From positions 1 through 24,208 of the forward strand of contig CAYZXL010000070.1 in assembly GCA_964482435.1 (NCBI GenBank): 24,208 nt of DNA. Direction: 5' to 3'. Numbering within the stretch: position 1 is the stretch's first letter; every line of letters begins with the position of its first letter. The notes beneath the pieces were generated by a model, which ran no database searches, was not told the origin of the DNA, and saw only the letters and a list, made by a program, of their open reading frames with translations. Source of the stretch: CAYZXL01 sp964482435 (GTDB lineage: Bacteria > Auribacterota > JABMQX01). A program made the translations under genes and the position numbers. Positions 1-8,032 of this stretch are shown in pieces.

Positions 1-1
1 T

Positions 2-2749
2 TGGTGGGTTCAGCCGGAAAGTGAGTTTCACATATTTCTCCAGCACCGCGGTGAGACGCTGGTGGACTCCCTGAGCGTCTCCCAGGGGAGCACGCAGTTT
101 TTAAGCAACGGCTCCTTTGAGTCGGGCACAAGCGGTTGGTTGATCGAAGGAACACACGTCGAGTCGTTTGTTACGGATGCAGACAGCGTGGACGGCTCTC
201 ATTCTCTCCACATCGTTTCGAGCGGTCGAGGAGACACGTACTGCAACCGGATCGAGTGCGACATCTCCCCTCTGACCATCGGGCAGACCTATACCATGAG
301 CGGTTACGCGCGCTGGCTGAGCGGCTCGAAATGGCTTCTTGTTCGGACACACGGGCAGGGGATGGCACATGCCGTTGAGCTGCAAGTCCCCGAGATGCTC
401 GGCAGCCCGGGAGAGAAGAACGGCGCCTTTCGCGCGAACCGCGGCCCGAGCATCACGGAGGTTCAGCAGCGCCCGCTCCTTCCCAAAGCTGGCGAAACTG
501 TCACGGTCGCGGCGCGCATCGCCGACATAGACGGCATCACGAGCGCGCAGCTCTTTTACGGGGTCGAGGGCACCGGCTCGTACACTCCCGCCTCTATGAC
601 CCTGACGACCACACCCGCCACCTACTCAGCACAAATCCCGGGTCAAACCGCCAATACCCTCATCGCCCTCTACATCCGCGCCACCGACGGGCAGGGCGCC
701 AGCAACACCTTCCCCGCGGACACCAGCTACGAGCAGTGTCTCTATCAAGTTGGTGTCGCCAAGCTTTCCAACTTCCCGGTTCACAGAATCCTGTTCCCCT
801 CCTCGACGAGGCAGAAGCTCAGCACGTGGCCGAGAATGAGCAACCATCTACTTCCTTGCGTCTTCATCTACGACGACACAGAAATCTACTACAATTCCAG
901 AGTCCGCTTCCGCGGTAGTCCGTTCATTCGCGGGACAGCCGACCCCGTCTCCAGCAAGATGGCGCTTCGCTTGCGTTTTCCTGCTGACAAGCGCCTTCAC
1001 GGGCGGCCGGAAATGAATCTTGACACTATGGAACCCGGCCGCAACCCGGCGCTACAGAGCGAGCGGATTGCATACTGGATTTGCCGGAAAATCGGAGTCC
1101 CGTGGAGCGACACGCGGTTCGCTCGGGTGCTTTGCAACCAGACCGACCATGGCCTTTACGGCGACATCCAGAAAGTTGATGAGGACTATGCCGCCTTCTG
1201 GTTCCCCGGCGACGAGGACGGATACCTTTACAAGATAGACGACTGGTTTGAGTTCACCGATAGCGGAGGCTTTAGTAACCGCGATGCCGACCTCCGCTGG
1301 TGGGGCGAAGACGAGGAACTGTACCGCTGGAACTACGAAATCCGCAGCCGCGATTACGAGGACAACCTCCAGCCCATCATTAACATGGTCGAGAAAATGA
1401 ATGCCCCCGACAGCCAGTACGTCGCCGCCGTGTCTTCGATTCTGGACGTCGAGGAAGTCCTCAAGGAGATGGCCGTCCGCCACGTTGTCGGCGACTGGGA
1501 TAGCTGGGGATACAGCCGCGGCAAGAACAACCTGCTCTATCAGCGCCCCTCCGACGGCCGGTTCGTACTAATCCCCTGGGACATTGACTTCGTCCTCGGC
1601 AGTGGCAGTAGCTCAAACAGCTCCCTGACCGAGAGCGGCCTCAACGGCTTCGCCAGGTTCTTCTCTGCCTTCGGTGCGACCTACGACCGTATCCTGCGCG
1701 ACATCGCAAAGGGGCCTCTTGCTCCCGGCGCCGCCGATGGATACATGGACCGAACTTACGAGCTCCTCAGCCAGGAAGGCGTCGGAGCTCAAAGTCCTGA
1801 TAGCATCAAGTCCTACCTCGCCGCCCGCCGCGCGTTCATTCTCGGACCGCCGGTGGCGATTACCACCAACGGCGGTCAGCCCCTTGTGACCACCGACCCC
1901 AACGTTGTTTTGACAGGCACCGCTCCCTATGACGCTGCCGCAATGACACTGAATGGCCTGCCCGTTGTGCCGAACTGGACAAGCCCCACGGGCTGGTCTC
2001 TTTCCGGCGTCGTCACGTACGGGGTCAACGATTTGACCGTCGAAATTCTCGACAGCCAGGGCGCCAGCCTCGGAACAGCCCACATCGTAATCACGGTAAA
2101 CCCCTTCGTCATCCACACCGTTCGCCCCGACACGAGTGGTGTGTATATCGAGTGGTACAGCATCCCTATGCGAGACTACTCGGTCGTCGCCGGTCAGACG
2201 CCTGCCCCAGACACCATCCTCGCAATGAACCTCCGAGCCACCGGTCCGACCCTCGGTTTCCTTGACGAGAACGCACAATTCTATTCTCAACGATACTATC
2301 AGGTCCTGGTCCAGCCGCCGACCATCGAGCAGGGGCTCAGGGGAGAGTACTTCAGCGGCATGAATTTCAACACGAAAGTTCTGACCCGGATTGACAATGT
2401 CGTTGACTTCGATTGGGGAACTGGCTCCCCCGACCCAGCGGTTCCTTCGGACCAATTTTCTGTAAGATGGACCGGTTTCGTAATCATCAACGTCGCCGGA
2501 ACCTACACTTTCTGGACCGACAGCGACGACGGCGTGCGCCTGAAGGTTTCCGACGGCACCGTTATCGAGAACTGGACGGACCACGCGCCAACATGGAACT
2601 CCGGAAGCATCTTCCTGTCCGCAGATGCCCATCCGCTCGTGCTCGAGTTTTACGAGAACGGCGGCGGCGCCGTCATGCAACTCCAATACCAGGGTCCGGG
2701 CATCGCCCGCCAAACCATCCCAACGAGCGCCCTGGGACACACACCTTAA
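2..2749 (+). CDS. CotH kinase-family surface protein with C-terminal PA14 domain (5'-truncated by window)
   Basis: Large extracytoplasmic protein whose 5' end lies outside the window. The frame stays open to base 2, and the upstream residues fit the domain, so the GTG at 62 is probably internal. Counting from that GTG: residues 15-110 look like a carbohydrate-binding-type beta-sandwich (NGSFESG...W...HSLHI); 130-225 an Ig-like segment; about 240-600 the CotH kinase-like fold, with the RVRFRG motif near 281, LDTME, and the conserved IPWDID at 504-509; 605-690 a beta-sandwich; 690-755 a short beta domain ending in YYQVLV; 759-893 a PA14 domain starting GLRGEYFSG. CotH proteins in spore formers phosphorylate coat proteins. 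In environmental Gram-negatives they occur in giant secreted proteins of unknown substrate, often with PA14 modules thought to bind glycans. CotH and PA14 assignments are firm; any kinase activity is inference. Confidence 0.85.
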   Translation, partial: WWVQPESEFHIFLQHRGETLVDSLSVSQGSTQFLSNGSFESGTSGWLIEGTHVESFVTDADSVDGSHSLHIVSSGRGDTYCNRIECDISPLTIGQTYTMSGYARWLSGSKWLLVRTHGQGMAHAVELQVPEMLGSPGEKNGAFRANRGPSITEVQQRPLLPKAGETVTVAARIADIDGITSAQLFYGVEGTGSYTPASMTLTTTPATYSAQIPGQTANTLIALYIRATDGQGASNTFPADTSYEQCLYQVGVAKLSNFPVHRILFPSSTRQKLSTWPRMSNHLLPCVFIYDDTEIYYNSRVRFRGSPFIRGTADPVSSKMALRLRFPADKRLHGRPEMNLDTMEPGRNPALQSERIAYWICRKIGVPWSDTRFARVLCNQTDHGLYGDIQKVDEDYAAFWFPGDEDGYLYKIDDWFEFTDSGGFSNRDADLRWWGEDEELYRWNYEIRSRDYEDNLQPIINMVEKMNAPDSQYVAAVSSILDVEEVLKEMAVRHVVGDWDSWGYSRGKNNLLYQRPSDGRFVLIPWDIDFVLGSGSSSNSSLTESGLNGFARFFSAFGATYDRILRDIAKGPLAPGAADGYMDRTYELLSQEGVGAQSPDSIKSYLAARRAFILGPPVAITTNGGQPLVTTDPNVVLTGTAPYDAAAMTLNGLPVVPNWTSPTGWSLSGVVTYGVNDLTVEILDSQGASLGTAHIVITVNPFVIHTVRPDTSGVYIEWYSIPMRDYSVVAGQTPAPDTILAMNLRATGPTLGFLDENAQFYSQRYYQVLVQPPTIEQGLRGEYFSGMNFNTKVLTRIDNVVDFDWGTGSPDPAVPSDQFSVRWTGFVIINVAGTYTFWTDSDDGVRLKVSDGTVIENWTDHAPTWNSGSIFLSADAHPLVLEFYENGGGAVMQLQYQGPGIARQTIPTSALGHTP

Positions 2750-2851
2750 TAGGTTCTCGCGCTTTGCCCGGCACGGCCGCATGGTCTGTCGTTCACAGCG
2801 CTCGGACGTGAACGCTTCGCGTCCATTCAGCACTCGTGGCGTCTTTTCCCC

Positions 2852-3187
2852 AAAAAAGCCCTCACAAAACAATTCCGATGGATCAACGATTTCTTCTACC
2901 GAACCGATGGTTCCAGAGTCTCGGGCGTAATTGCAGCACACGTCCTCAACCGCACGAATCTCCCAATAGACCGATACCAATTCTGCCGGGACATGATGGG
3001 AGAGGTTGCTCTGCGGCACACGCCATCTCCCTCCGTGACGCAGGAAAACAGGTGGCTCCTGATGAAAATCCTGAAATCCACGCTCGGCGAGGACACGAAA
3101 GTCCTGTTTGAAGAAACAACCGACTTTCCTGTAACCCCGTACCGGAAGAGACGCTTTGCGATGTGGCGAGTTGTTCGTCCTTCATAA
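2852..3187 (+). pseudogene. Decayed 3' remnant of an adenylate-forming enzyme (phenylacetate-CoA ligase/CapK-like)
   Basis: One frame is open from 2753 to a TAA at 3185-3187 and reads like the C-terminal lid of PaaK/CapK-type adenylating enzymes. Visible pieces are a FRWINDFFYRTDGSRVSGV stretch (hinge with the GRxDD/DGSRV pattern), then a helix and strand (LKSTLGEDTKVLFEE), then the terminal FPVTPYRKRRFAMW, which resembles the usual IPRxxSGKFRW ending. No start codon with a ribosome site and none of the ATP-binding core is present, so this is about the last quarter of a gene. In the last motif S-G-K has become Y-R-K. It follows the CotH gene directly. The family call rests on motif pattern only and is moderately secure; that it is a fragment is clear. 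Confidence 0.5.
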
Positions 3188-3748
3188 GGGCGTATGGTCT
3201 GTCAATCGTGTGCCGTCCGCCTGCCCTGGTTCATACGCGCTCAGCGAATCTGACACGAACATGCCGTGAGCGTGCTGCGACCTTCCCCTCCGGGCTTTCC
3301 GGCGATAAAGCGGGGTGACCGCTTATCCCTCGGCGCGGCCGTCAGGGCGAGCACAAGGATATCGTAATGCCTGACTTATGGGGGGCACGGGTCCCAGAGA
3401 AGAAGCCAGGGGTTCGACAGAATAACAGGACGGATCGGATAATCCTGAAAATCCTGTTAATCCTGTCCCTCATTCCTCTACGGTCTCTGCGTTCTGTGCG
3501 GTGAATCCCCCCTGACTGAGGGATTACAGGATATCCTTTTTTTCAGTACTGTTCATGTACAAGGTAGACAGGCTTATGGGAGGTTAAGGTTTCTTTGTGG
3601 TGAGGTGATGAGGAGGGTGAGGGAGAGGGGGAGGATGCCCCCCATGGGGGGATCGGGCGATTGACAAATCAACCTCGCGGTCTCGGGGAGAAGGTGATAT
3701 AGTTTCGTTCCGCAAACGACCACCAACCCCCGAAACCGGAGGTTTGAT
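3188..3748. other. Repeat- and palindrome-rich intergenic gap
   Basis: No convincing gene. It holds several structures: an inverted repeat GCGTATG/CATACGC (3190-3196, 3232-3238); a hairpin GATAAAGCGG-GGTGA-CCGCTTATC with one bulged A (3304-3328); a block of 9-bp repeats (3441-3500); a short aggatatcct palindrome followed by a T-run near 3529-3543 that could act as a weak terminator; a purine-rich G/A strand (3600-3636); and a perfect 14-bp palindrome CCCCCCATGGGGGG (3638-3651). The final 20 bases hold the transposase ribosome site (CCGGAGG, 6 nt before ATG). Such junk-like density of small palindromes fits a mobile-element landing zone. Confidence 0.6.
3441..3500. repeat. 9-bp-period dispersed repeat, both families side by side
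   Basis: AATCCTG occurs at 3441, 3450 and 3459, exactly 9 bp apart. After a 19-bp gap CTCTGCG and CTGTGCG follow at 3485 and 3494, again 9 bp apart. The first motif is the reverse complement of the ACAGGAT repeats at 14944-14968; the second is the reverse complement of the CGCNGAG repeats at 19658-19682 and 23530-23554. This is the only place in the window where both families are adjacent. Confidence 0.75.
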
Positions 3749-4820
3749 ATGACTTATTACCAGGTGATCAGGAATATGTCAAATGCGTTCGATTTGAGGC
3801 TGAGGATGGTCAAGATGGCACAGGAGAAGGGGATCTCCGCTACGGCTCGGTACTACCGCACGACGAGAAAGACGGTGCAGAAGTGGGTGAGACGGTATCG
3901 CCAGGGAGGTCTAAAAGCTCTGGAGGACCGCAAGCGGGCGCCGAAGCGAATTTCTCACAAGATGCCGAAGGAGTTGGAGAAAAGGATTGTGGAGTTGAGG
4001 AAGAGGTATCCGGGCTGGGGTCCAAAGCGTCTGAAGACCTACTTTAACCTCCCGTGCTCCGAAGGGGCTATCCATAGAGTGCTGAAGCAAAACGGTCTGA
4101 TTCGCAAGCGAAAGAAGAAGTGGAGGAAGCGTCGAGACCTTAGAAAACTCAAGGCAGCATTGAGGCCCTTCGAGAAGCTGATCCTGGACGGGAAGGACCT
4201 GAAGGATATCGAGCACTACTGGCCCCAAATGAGGTTCAAGGGACTGCCGAGCTATCAGTACACAGCCCGCGACGTTCGCACCGGAGCGACATACTTCGCG
4301 TACTGCGATACCAACGATTCCACAAGCGCCACGATCTTCCTGCGGTATCTCCTGGAGCATCTGGCAGCGTGCGGAGTGGATTTGGGGACGCTGACAGTGC
4401 AGACGGACAACGGTTGCGACCTCGTCGGGTCGCCCAACCAGAAGCCCTCGAAAATGAGCGCATTTGAGGTTATGGCGCGATTTCTCGGGGTGAAGCATGT
4501 CCGGATACCACCTCGTCGTCCCACGTGGAATAGCGAAGTGGAAAGCTTCCATAGAACGTGCGAGGACGAGTTCTACGACACGGAGAACTTCGCGCATCGG
4601 GCGGCGTTCTTTGACAAGGCTGCGACCTATCAGTGGCGCGTTGTCGCGCCACACGGAACGAAAGAACCGCTGGCGGGACAACAAGACCCCCTTGGACCTC
4701 ATCGAAGAACTTGCCCCTAACATTGACTCCCAGCGGGTCGTCAACCTCCGCCCTGTTGCCCTCGGCTCGCTGATAGACCATGGATACCATCTACCCGCTT
4801 CACCCAACCCGAGTGCGTAA
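3749..4820 (+). pseudogene. DDE integrase-core transposase, frameshifted near its C-terminus
   Basis: IS-type transposase. Residues 12-60 form a helix-turn-helix of the insertion-sequence type (ISATARYYRTTRKTVQKWVRRY), followed by a second basic helical region (residues 70-135) and an rve/RNase-H-like core. Likely catalytic residues are D147 or D150 (ILDGKDL), D220 (QTDNG) and E265 (NSEVESFHR). The ATG at 3749 has a GGAGG site 6 nt upstream. The reading frame stays open to 4720, but after YQW at residues 294-296 the expected C-terminal motif (RHTERKNRWRDNKTPLDLI) is found in the +1 frame, which ends with TAA at 4818-4820. The protein is therefore broken, or uses a frameshift, within about 4634-4653. 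No canonical slippery heptamer is present there, so mutation or sequence error is more likely than programmed frameshifting. Terminal inverted repeats could not be fixed with confidence. Confidence 0.8.
4634..4651. repeat. Perfect GC-rich hairpin at the transposase frame break
   Basis: TGGCGCG-TTGT-CGCGCCA: a 7-bp perfect stem with a 4-nt loop, exactly where the transposase leaves its reading frame. Hairpins of this kind are hotspots for slipped replication and for sequencing compression errors. They can also stimulate ribosomal frameshifting when placed downstream of a slippery site, but none is visible. Confidence 0.7.
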
Positions 4821-4825
4821 CGCCA

Positions 4826-4854
4826 TTGACCCCAGAGCCTAAGCCTGGTACAAT
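4826..4854 (+). promoter_or_regulatory. Sigma70-type promoter TTGACC-N17-TACAAT
   Basis: TTGACC (4826-4831) and TACAAT (4849-4854) are separated by exactly 17 nt, each one base off consensus; the region after the -10 is AT-rich. It begins five bases after the end of the transposase frame and reads toward the repeat-array protein starting at 5009, leaving a leader of roughly 145 nt. It may be an outward promoter carried at the end of the mobile element or the resident promoter of the downstream gene. Sigma-factor preference in this organism is unknown. Confidence 0.55.
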
Positions 4855-5008
4855 ATATGTTAGTTTTCGGGGGCAAGCTCACTTTGAGCATACGGTCTGC
4901 GTTAACCGCACGCCCTCGGGCTTTCGGTGAATCGAAGAAAGTAGCTCCCGGTCCGGCCACGTGTCAGCGGCACGTTTGCAGTCACTCGACGACAGGAGGG
5001 TCCCCAAA

Positions 5009-8000
5009 ATGTCTTCCCACCACCTCAAGAAGCTCGGGTTTGATCTCGCGTACCTCACTTTGCTCACAAGAGCCGGCCTCAAGCCGCTGAGCCGCTGGGA
5101 AGGGTCAACTAACCGCTCGGCACGACGAACCTCTGGCGCTTCTTCCACGCCGGGCCGAGGAAGCGGCCGGAAGCTCCCTCTCGACCTCCCCGCGGCCTCG
5201 CCGGAGGCAGAAACAATTCTTCGGGACCTCGGATTAAAGACTCGCTGGGTCGAGCGGCGGGTTCTCTCTGGCGATGGAATCCGGGAGCTCATTTTCAGCA
5301 AGTCAGACGAGTGCATTGACCTTTACTTCTCCCGATTCAACGGGACGTTGATTGACCGCAGCCCGACCGCTATGAGGATCGAAGGATTGTTATTCGGCTA
5401 TCCCTCCTGTTGCGTCGAGAGCTACGTCGCAAAAGGGTACGCGAAAAACTCCTTGCGGCGGCAGGACCAGCGAATTCTGTTTCACTGGGCTTGCCCGAAA
5501 TGCGTGGTTACGCCGGTGCTCCTCCCCTATTACAGGGAGATATATCGTGAATGCCGAAAGGCAATGCAAGGACGGCTCCTCTCTGCGATTTCCACGGTGC
5601 GGGAAGCTGTCATTCATAACAGTCTCAAGCGGGCGGTCGCGACAGCCGCTTCTCTCATAGCGCTGGGCGCTCTGCCAACGTCAGACGCAAAGTACGGCGA
5701 CGACCCTCACCGCATTCCATTGGAACTCTGGCAGGATGCAGACGGGGACTTCCTGACCGGCGACGAGGAACTCTTCCTTGGAACCAACCCATCCCTGCCG
5801 GACGAAGACGGCAACCTCATCCCCGACGGAGTGGACCTTGCGTTGGCGTTATCTTCCCAAATAGATTCTCTTCCCACGGAGCCATCCCCGACCAATATCT
5901 ACGTCATCCACGCCCCCGCCTTCGGAGTCGAAGCCTGCCAGGCTTGCGGCGAACTGATAAATATGGGAATAATGGAAGTCGTCAACCCGCTTGAGAAGCT
6001 TTCCATCGCCATCCCCTACATCGCCAAGCATTACATGGAGCACGGCAGCTTCTCCTATGCGGGTGCGATACACACCGGCCGTGTCAACGTCTCCGTTCTG
6101 AAAACTGTCCTCCGGCCGGACGGGCTCGCTCATTTCATTGCCGAGCCGGAAGGAACGGATGCAGACAACGATGGGCTGCGCGATTGGGAAGAGCCGGTGT
6201 TTCAGACCGAGCCGCAAAATCCCGACACCGACGGAGACCATCTCCTCGACGGGATAGACCTTGCCAGGGAATTGCGTGCCCAGCTCGAGTCACTTCCCAG
6301 GGGCGAGACCAAAGACCAGCCGTATGTTATCGAGCACCCTATGAACGGGATAGAAGCATGCCCGCGCTGCGGCGAATGGGTCGTTATGGACATCTGGGAC
6401 GTCATAAATCCGATGACCGGCGATTCAATTCAGATTCCTTCCATGGCCCTTCATTTCATGGAGCATGGGGCCTTCGGGTGGAAGGGGGGCCAGCTCGTCG
6501 GCGGGGAGGGGAGGGTTGACCCGAGACAGCTCCATGCCGTTCTTACCGGCGAGGGCGACGGCCACTGGCTTCACGTCTCGCCCGACCGGGATGGAGATTA
6601 TCTCGCCGATCAGGACGAAACAGACCTCGGCAGAGACCTCGACAACCCCGACGAAAACGGCAACCAGATTCTCGACGGCGTCGAGTTTGCGGAGAGCGCC
6701 GCTGGCGTAATCTCCGCTCTTCCGACCAAGCCGGGCGACAACTACGTCTATCGCCTCAACTTCGAGCTGAAGGGGCTTGAACGCTGCGACATCTGCGGCA
6801 TAAACGTAAACATGGGGCATTTGACCGTCGTTAACCCGATGGCTCAGCTTTACGTGGAAGTCCCCTACATCGCTTTCCATTACCTCGAACACGGGAGCTT
6901 TTCCTCCGCCGGCAACGTCCATGGCTCGGAAAGGCTCGACGTGAAGTTGCTCTTCGATGCTCTTTATTCGCCCGGGCCGGGGCACATGCTTGCGGTCTCT
7001 CACGATACTGATGGCGATGGTTTGAGGGACTGGGAAGAGGACTACTTCGGGACCGATAAGGGAGTCCCGGACACCGACACCGACGGCGTTCCCGATGGTT
7101 TTGGCATAGCGCACGGTCTCTGGGGAGCCGTCAATGCCCTGCCCTCCTTCCCCGACCCGGAAAGCGGTCCGAAAGATTCGCCCTTTGCGGTTCACCACCC
7201 GCTCAGGGGTCTGGAGGTCTGTGAGACGTGCGGCGAGAACGTCAACATGGGCTGGGTCGAGGTTATCAACCCAAGAGAAAACATCGTCCTGTCAATCCCG
7301 TATATCGCTCTCCATTACATGGAGCTGGGGAGCTTCTCTTACAAGGGGGACCTTCACAGTGGCCGCGCTAACCCCTGCCTTCTCGACCTTGCTCTGAAAG
7401 GAACCGGCACGTCCCACTTGGTGGTTGTTCCCGGCGACACGGACCGCGACGGACTCCTCGACGCCGAGGAGCTCCATTTCGGCACTCGCCCGGATGTCGC
7501 CGACACGAATGGCGACTCGATCCTCGACGGCATCGAGTTGTCGCGGAAGATGGTCGAGCAGATAAAAGCTTTGCCCACCGGCGAGAACCCCGCGAACCCT
7601 TACGTCATCCATTACGAAGCTGACTGTTATAGTCCCTGCCCGGTCTGCGCCGAGGACATCAATTGCGGGCAGATCGAGATTACCAACCCCATGTCCGGCC
7701 TTAGCATGAATATCCCGTATATTAACCTCCATTTCATGGAGTTCGGCGGCTTCGCGGCTTCCGGGACCATCCCCCCCGGGAGGGTTGACCCGGTACGTCT
7801 CGAGGCAATTCTGCGCCCGGGCATCGTTATCGCAGTCGGAGAAAACAAGATAACTCTTCGCTGGAACAGCATCGTTGGGAAGACATATCAGGTCCTTACC
7901 GCACCGGACCCCTCCGGTCCGTGGACGCCCGGGCCGAGTCTGCCGGGGACTGGGGGAGAACTGGAGTTCACCACTGACGACCAATATTACGTGCTGAGAA

Positions 8001-8032
8001 GCTCCGGGTTCCTGAAGATTGTCGTCTGGTGA
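5009..8032 (+). CDS. Five-repeat Asp-loop/CxxC-HxxxH membrane-anchored protein with Cys-rich N-terminal domain
   Basis: Unrecognised 1007-residue protein. The ATG at 5009 is chosen over the GTG at 4961 because AGGAGG (4994-4999) lies 9 nt upstream. Residues 60-190 form a small domain with GYPSCC (130-135) and FHWACPKC (158-165), loosely like the archaeal DUF483 pattern. Residues 206-222 are hydrophobic after a Lys-Arg pair and look like a signal-anchor. Then come five repeats with Asp loops starting near 243, 384, 526, 666 and 810 (period 140-144). Each opens with two thrombospondin-3/EF-like Asp loops (DxDxDGLxDxxE, then DxDGDxxxDG), followed by CxxCGExxNMG, xxNP, IPYIALHYMEHGSFSY and usually an H/GRV motif. 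CxxC pairs: 310/313, 451/454, 593/596, 738/741, 877/880. Residues 935-1005 are a C-terminal beta domain (YQVLTAPDPSGPW...YYVLRS). Calcium binding is likely; bound zinc by Cys2His2 is inference. Not heme c, since CxxC is not followed by His. Confidence 0.8.
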   Translation: MSSHHLKKLGFDLAYLTLLTRAGLKPLSRWEGSTNRSARRTSGASSTPGRGSGRKLPLDLPAASPEAETILRDLGLKTRWVERRVLSGDGIRELIFSKSDECIDLYFSRFNGTLIDRSPTAMRIEGLLFGYPSCCVESYVAKGYAKNSLRRQDQRILFHWACPKCVVTPVLLPYYREIYRECRKAMQGRLLSAISTVREAVIHNSLKRAVATAASLIALGALPTSDAKYGDDPHRIPLELWQDADGDFLTGDEELFLGTNPSLPDEDGNLIPDGVDLALALSSQIDSLPTEPSPTNIYVIHAPAFGVEACQACGELINMGIMEVVNPLEKLSIAIPYIAKHYMEHGSFSYAGAIHTGRVNVSVLKTVLRPDGLAHFIAEPEGTDADNDGLRDWEEPVFQTEPQNPDTDGDHLLDGIDLARELRAQLESLPRGETKDQPYVIEHPMNGIEACPRCGEWVVMDIWDVINPMTGDSIQIPSMALHFMEHGAFGWKGGQLVGGEGRVDPRQLHAVLTGEGDGHWLHVSPDRDGDYLADQDETDLGRDLDNPDENGNQILDGVEFAESAAGVISALPTKPGDNYVYRLNFELKGLERCDICGINVNMGHLTVVNPMAQLYVEVPYIAFHYLEHGSFSSAGNVHGSERLDVKLLFDALYSPGPGHMLAVSHDTDGDGLRDWEEDYFGTDKGVPDTDTDGVPDGFGIAHGLWGAVNALPSFPDPESGPKDSPFAVHHPLRGLEVCETCGENVNMGWVEVINPRENIVLSIPYIALHYMELGSFSYKGDLHSGRANPCLLDLALKGTGTSHLVVVPGDTDRDGLLDAEELHFGTRPDVADTNGDSILDGIELSRKMVEQIKALPTGENPANPYVIHYEADCYSPCPVCAEDINCGQIEITNPMSGLSMNIPYINLHFMEFGGFAASGTIPPGRVDPVRLEAILRPGIVIAVGENKITLRWNSIVGKTYQVLTAPDPSGPWTPGPSLPGTGGELEFTTDDQYYVLRSSGFLKIVVW

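Noticed and set aside
62..64. GTG at 62 as the true start of the CotH protein
   Set aside because: The frame is open to the window edge and the residues before it continue the same beta domain, so the gene is cut by the window.
1613..3019. Long minus-strand open frame (468 codons) opposite the CotH gene
   Set aside because: No recognisable domain or ribosome site; it mirrors GC-rich codon use of the CotH gene, whose domains are clear.
3661..3703. TTGACA plus TATAGT as a promoter for the transposase
   Set aside because: Spacing is 31 nt instead of about 17; no better -10 in range.
3727..4873. CCCCCGAAA (3727-3735) and TTTCGGGGG (4865-4873) as terminal inverted repeats of the insertion element
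   Set aside because: Only 9 bp match, no target duplication seen beside them, and the left copy overlaps the region just before the ribosome site.
3911..4960. Minus-strand open frame of 349 codons opposite the transposase
   Set aside because: Shadow of the transposase; composition lacks any family motif.
4961..4963. GTG at 4961 as start of the repeat-array protein
   Set aside because: No ribosome site; ATG 5009 has AGGAGG at 9 nt.
5938..7650. CxxC motifs in the repeat protein as c-type heme sites
   Set aside because: Heme c needs CxxCH; here CxxC is followed by Gly, Ala or similar, never His.
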